From positions 1 through 44,005 of the forward strand of contig JABDHI010000019.1 in the NCBI GenBank assembly GCA_013285655.1: 44,005 nt of DNA, written 5' to 3'. Under the pieces are notes generated by a model. That model did not search any database. It was not told the DNA's origin and saw only the letters and a program-made list of their open reading frames with translations. Both the position numbers and the translations under genes were made by a program. This document shows, piece after piece, positions 42,965-44,005 of the stretch. This stretch comes from Bacteroidota bacterium. GTDB taxonomy: Bacteria > Bacteroidota > Bacteroidia > JABEUT01. The first letter of the stretch is position 1; each line of letters opens with the position of its first letter.

Positions 42965-43025
42965 TGCATGATGGAATTTATTCCACGCAATGCAGGTATC
43001 TATGTAGCTCCCCATTGCTACATAG
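42965..43025 (-). other. Two inverted repeats in the receptor 5' region
   Basis: CTATGTAGC (43000-43008) and GCTACATAG (43017-43025) form a 9-bp stem with an 8-base loop. TGGAAT-TT-ATTCCA (42972-42985), bordered by TGCAT (42965-42969) and ATGCA (42990-42994), forms a second. Both lie between the small membrane-protein gene and the receptor ATG and could be an operator or an RNA structure. No U tract follows. Confidence 0.55.
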
Positions 43026-43050
43026 GTGATTAAAGTTTTTTACTTTGCTA

Positions 43051-43584
43051 TTAAACCATTGATGGCGGGCGCCATACATCAGCTATCAGTACATGATGGT
43101 TAACCAAAACACAATCAGCTTTGATAGTTGTAGTTACATGAAAAAAGAATAACTGTGGAGTAGAAATATTAGGTAAATATTCTTTGCATAGTTTACTTGC
43201 CAGATCATTGGTGCTGTTGTCTGATGACTGGCTATGCGAAAACATTTTATTCATAAACCCGTCGAACATTTTTGTAAGATCAGTTTCCTTACTGTCATCA
43301 TAGCATGTTAGGGTTACTTCATCTGAATAAAAATCAATATTTATAATATCGTAATGCCTTCCGTTATACATAAATTCTTTATTGCGCTCCGACCAATTTA
43401 GTTGGCTATATTGATTCGGGCTAAATGAAAGTCGTACAGTATTGTCTAAAGGTATTTTATGGCTGGCAGTTAAATATGAAGATTGTTTTTTTACAGCGTT
43501 CATTTTTACAGAATAATATACCTGTATACCGCCAAGGTAAATAAGGAAAATAAAGGCAAGTAATATTCCTGTAGCTCTTTTCAT
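43051..43584 (-). CDS. Small single-pass membrane protein heading the haem operon
   Basis: A 177-residue protein that I do not recognise. One N-terminal membrane helix (about 5-26, TGILLAFIFLIYLGGIQVYY) is followed by a soluble, probably periplasmic part containing MYNGRHYDIINIDFYSDEVT and an acidic stretch. A hydrophobic C-terminal portion ends HHVLIADVWRPPSMV. Two adjacent His and an Arg-Pro-Pro near the end resemble short proteins that I recall next to TonB receptors in Bacteroidota, but no function is assigned. It is the first gene of the receptor-hmuTUV unit and has a -7 box (43593-43600) just upstream. A role in metal or haem sensing or handling is only a guess. Confidence 0.7.
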   Translation of the reverse strand: MKRATGILLAFIFLIYLGGIQVYYSVKMNAVKKQSSYLTASHKIPLDNTVRLSFSPNQYSQLNWSERNKEFMYNGRHYDIINIDFYSDEVTLTCYDDSKETDLTKMFDGFMNKMFSHSQSSDNSTNDLASKLCKEYLPNISTPQLFFFHVTTTIKADCVLVNHHVLIADVWRPPSMV

Positions 43585-43592
43585 GAAGTGTG

Positions 43593-43600
43593 CAAATATA
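43593..43600 (-). promoter_or_regulatory. -7 box (TATATTTG) of the haem-uptake operon
   Basis: A minus-strand TAnnTTTG match that ends nine bases before the ATG at 43584, so the leader would be only a few bases. Confidence 0.5.
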
Positions 43601-43618
43601 AAAATAGAGCTGATATTT

Positions 43619-44005
43619 TTACAGTGTCCTGTTCAGCAATTTATCAGACCCGAGCAATTTTTGGAAATGTTTGTCGGTTATTGCCTTTTTTATTAATTCT
43701 ATATGGCCAATATGATGACAATCTGAACCGACAAAACTTATCATGTTTTTATCTATGAGCCATTGAGCCGCTTTACGTGTAGGTATAGAATAATGGCCTG
43801 TAACTGAGTTAATATTCATTTGCAATAACACTCCCCGGTCGGCAAGCTCTTCATATTTCTCGAAATTCTGTTGCCAAAAGCCATATCGCTCAACGTGCGC
43901 CAATACAGGTTTGTAACCTCGTGTAGCCATTTCGAAAATAAGCTGATTCATATTTTCGGGTGGGTTAATGAACGGAACTTCCCACAGTAAATATTTTTTA
44001 CCAAA
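43619..44005 (-). CDS. CpsB/CapC-type tyrosine-protein phosphatase, PHP fold (5' end missing)
   Basis: The frame is open to the right edge, so this is the C-terminal about 128 residues of a longer gene. Visible PHP-family marks are KKYLLWEVPFINPPENM, PVLAHVERYGFW with a metal-ligand His, GVLLQMNINSVTGHY and SFVGSDCHHIGHI with the Asp and His metal ligands. This fits the CpsB/YwqE manganese-dependent phosphatases that dephosphorylate the tyrosine kinases controlling exopolysaccharide polymerisation. The internal ATG at 43951 is not the start. It ends 34 bases before the small membrane-protein gene. Confidence 0.85.
   Translation of the reverse strand, partial: FGKKYLLWEVPFINPPENMNQLIFEMATRGYKPVLAHVERYGFWQQNFEKYEELADRGVLLQMNINSVTGHYSIPTRKAAQWLIDKNMISFVGSDCHHIGHIELIKKAITDKHFQKLLGSDKLLNRTL

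Noticed and set aside
42935..43015. Receptor extension upstream of 42934
   Set aside because: It would bury the signal peptide and encodes the two inverted repeats instead.
36260..43050. Cobalamin uptake as the role of the ABC/TonB genes, given the neighbouring adenosyltransferase
   Set aside because: The binding protein carries the LSAEG-SLKP signature of haem binders, the adenosyltransferase is on the opposite strand, and no cobalamin riboswitch is visible. It remains a secondary possibility.
1..44005. CRISPR array, tRNA, prophage, toxin-antitoxin or restriction genes
   Set aside because: No regularly spaced repeats, tRNA-like cloverleafs or matching protein motifs were seen on either strand.

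Overview
The window reads as chromosome of a member of the Bacteroidota, probably in the Chitinophagia/Sphingobacteriia/Flavobacteriia range. The evidence is AT-rich, densely packed DNA; typical families (GldH, GIN/DUF2807, DUF5686 behind a CarboxypepD_reg domain, Bacteroidota-type LptD, a TonB receptor with an N-terminal carboxypeptidase-regulatory domain); and the Bacteroidota primary-sigma -7 motif TAnnTTTG about 5-35 nt upstream of many start codons. No tRNA, rRNA, CRISPR array, prophage or insertion sequence was seen. No stretch over 300 bases lacks a gene. Both ends cut genes: a metallo-beta-lactamase-fold hydrolase at the left and a CpsB/CapC-type phosphatase at the right.

Layout. 1-3264: hydrolase tail and a secreted M16 peptidase, convergent over a shared terminator. 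3401-6305 (minus strand): ECF sigma factor, coupled membrane protein that is probably its anti-sigma factor, and a GIN-domain/beta-barrel protein. 6423-9438 (minus): GH1 glycosidase and murein amidase. 9486-14820: lptD, rpsU (minus) and a class A PBP. 14825-16613 (minus): the two CoA-transferase subunits, split by a four-helix-bundle gene flanked by inverted repeats. 16814-24699: sugar-nucleotide epimerase, glycosyltransferase, DUF486 protein, gldH-metF, ribE, GT9 transferase, delta-9-type desaturase and TSUP transporter. 24752-28830: lysS and ppsA. 28840-32674: an unrecognised secreted protein, a DUF5686 outer-membrane protein and an OmpA-like protein. 32788-35641: a coupled operon of a sphingolipid delta-4-desaturase-like enzyme, gpsA and a methyltransferase. 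35732-37758: thioesterase, cobalamin adenosyltransferase and Ppx/GppA phosphatase. 37761-43584 (minus): a haem-type uptake operon.

How the genes work together. Much of the window concerns the cell envelope: LPS export (lptD), peptidoglycan synthesis and turnover (PBP1A, amidase), surface sugars (epimerase, two glycosyltransferases, the CpsB-like phosphatase), lipids (two unrelated desaturases, gpsA, thioesterase), gliding/secretion (gldH) and an ECF system with an outer-membrane target. The strongest non-obvious signals are these. (1) Two matching ECF promoters (TGTAAC, 17 nt, CGTC, then a shared tail) lie upstream of the sigma gene and of the GIN/barrel gene, defining a small autoregulated regulon. 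(2) A full-length bacterial relative of the eukaryotic dihydroceramide delta-4 desaturase leads an operon with two TAATG junctions. (3) The four-helix-bundle insertion between scoA and scoB has an inverted repeat that supplies the scoA stop codon. (4) Several envelope genes have non-ATG or mis-called starts.
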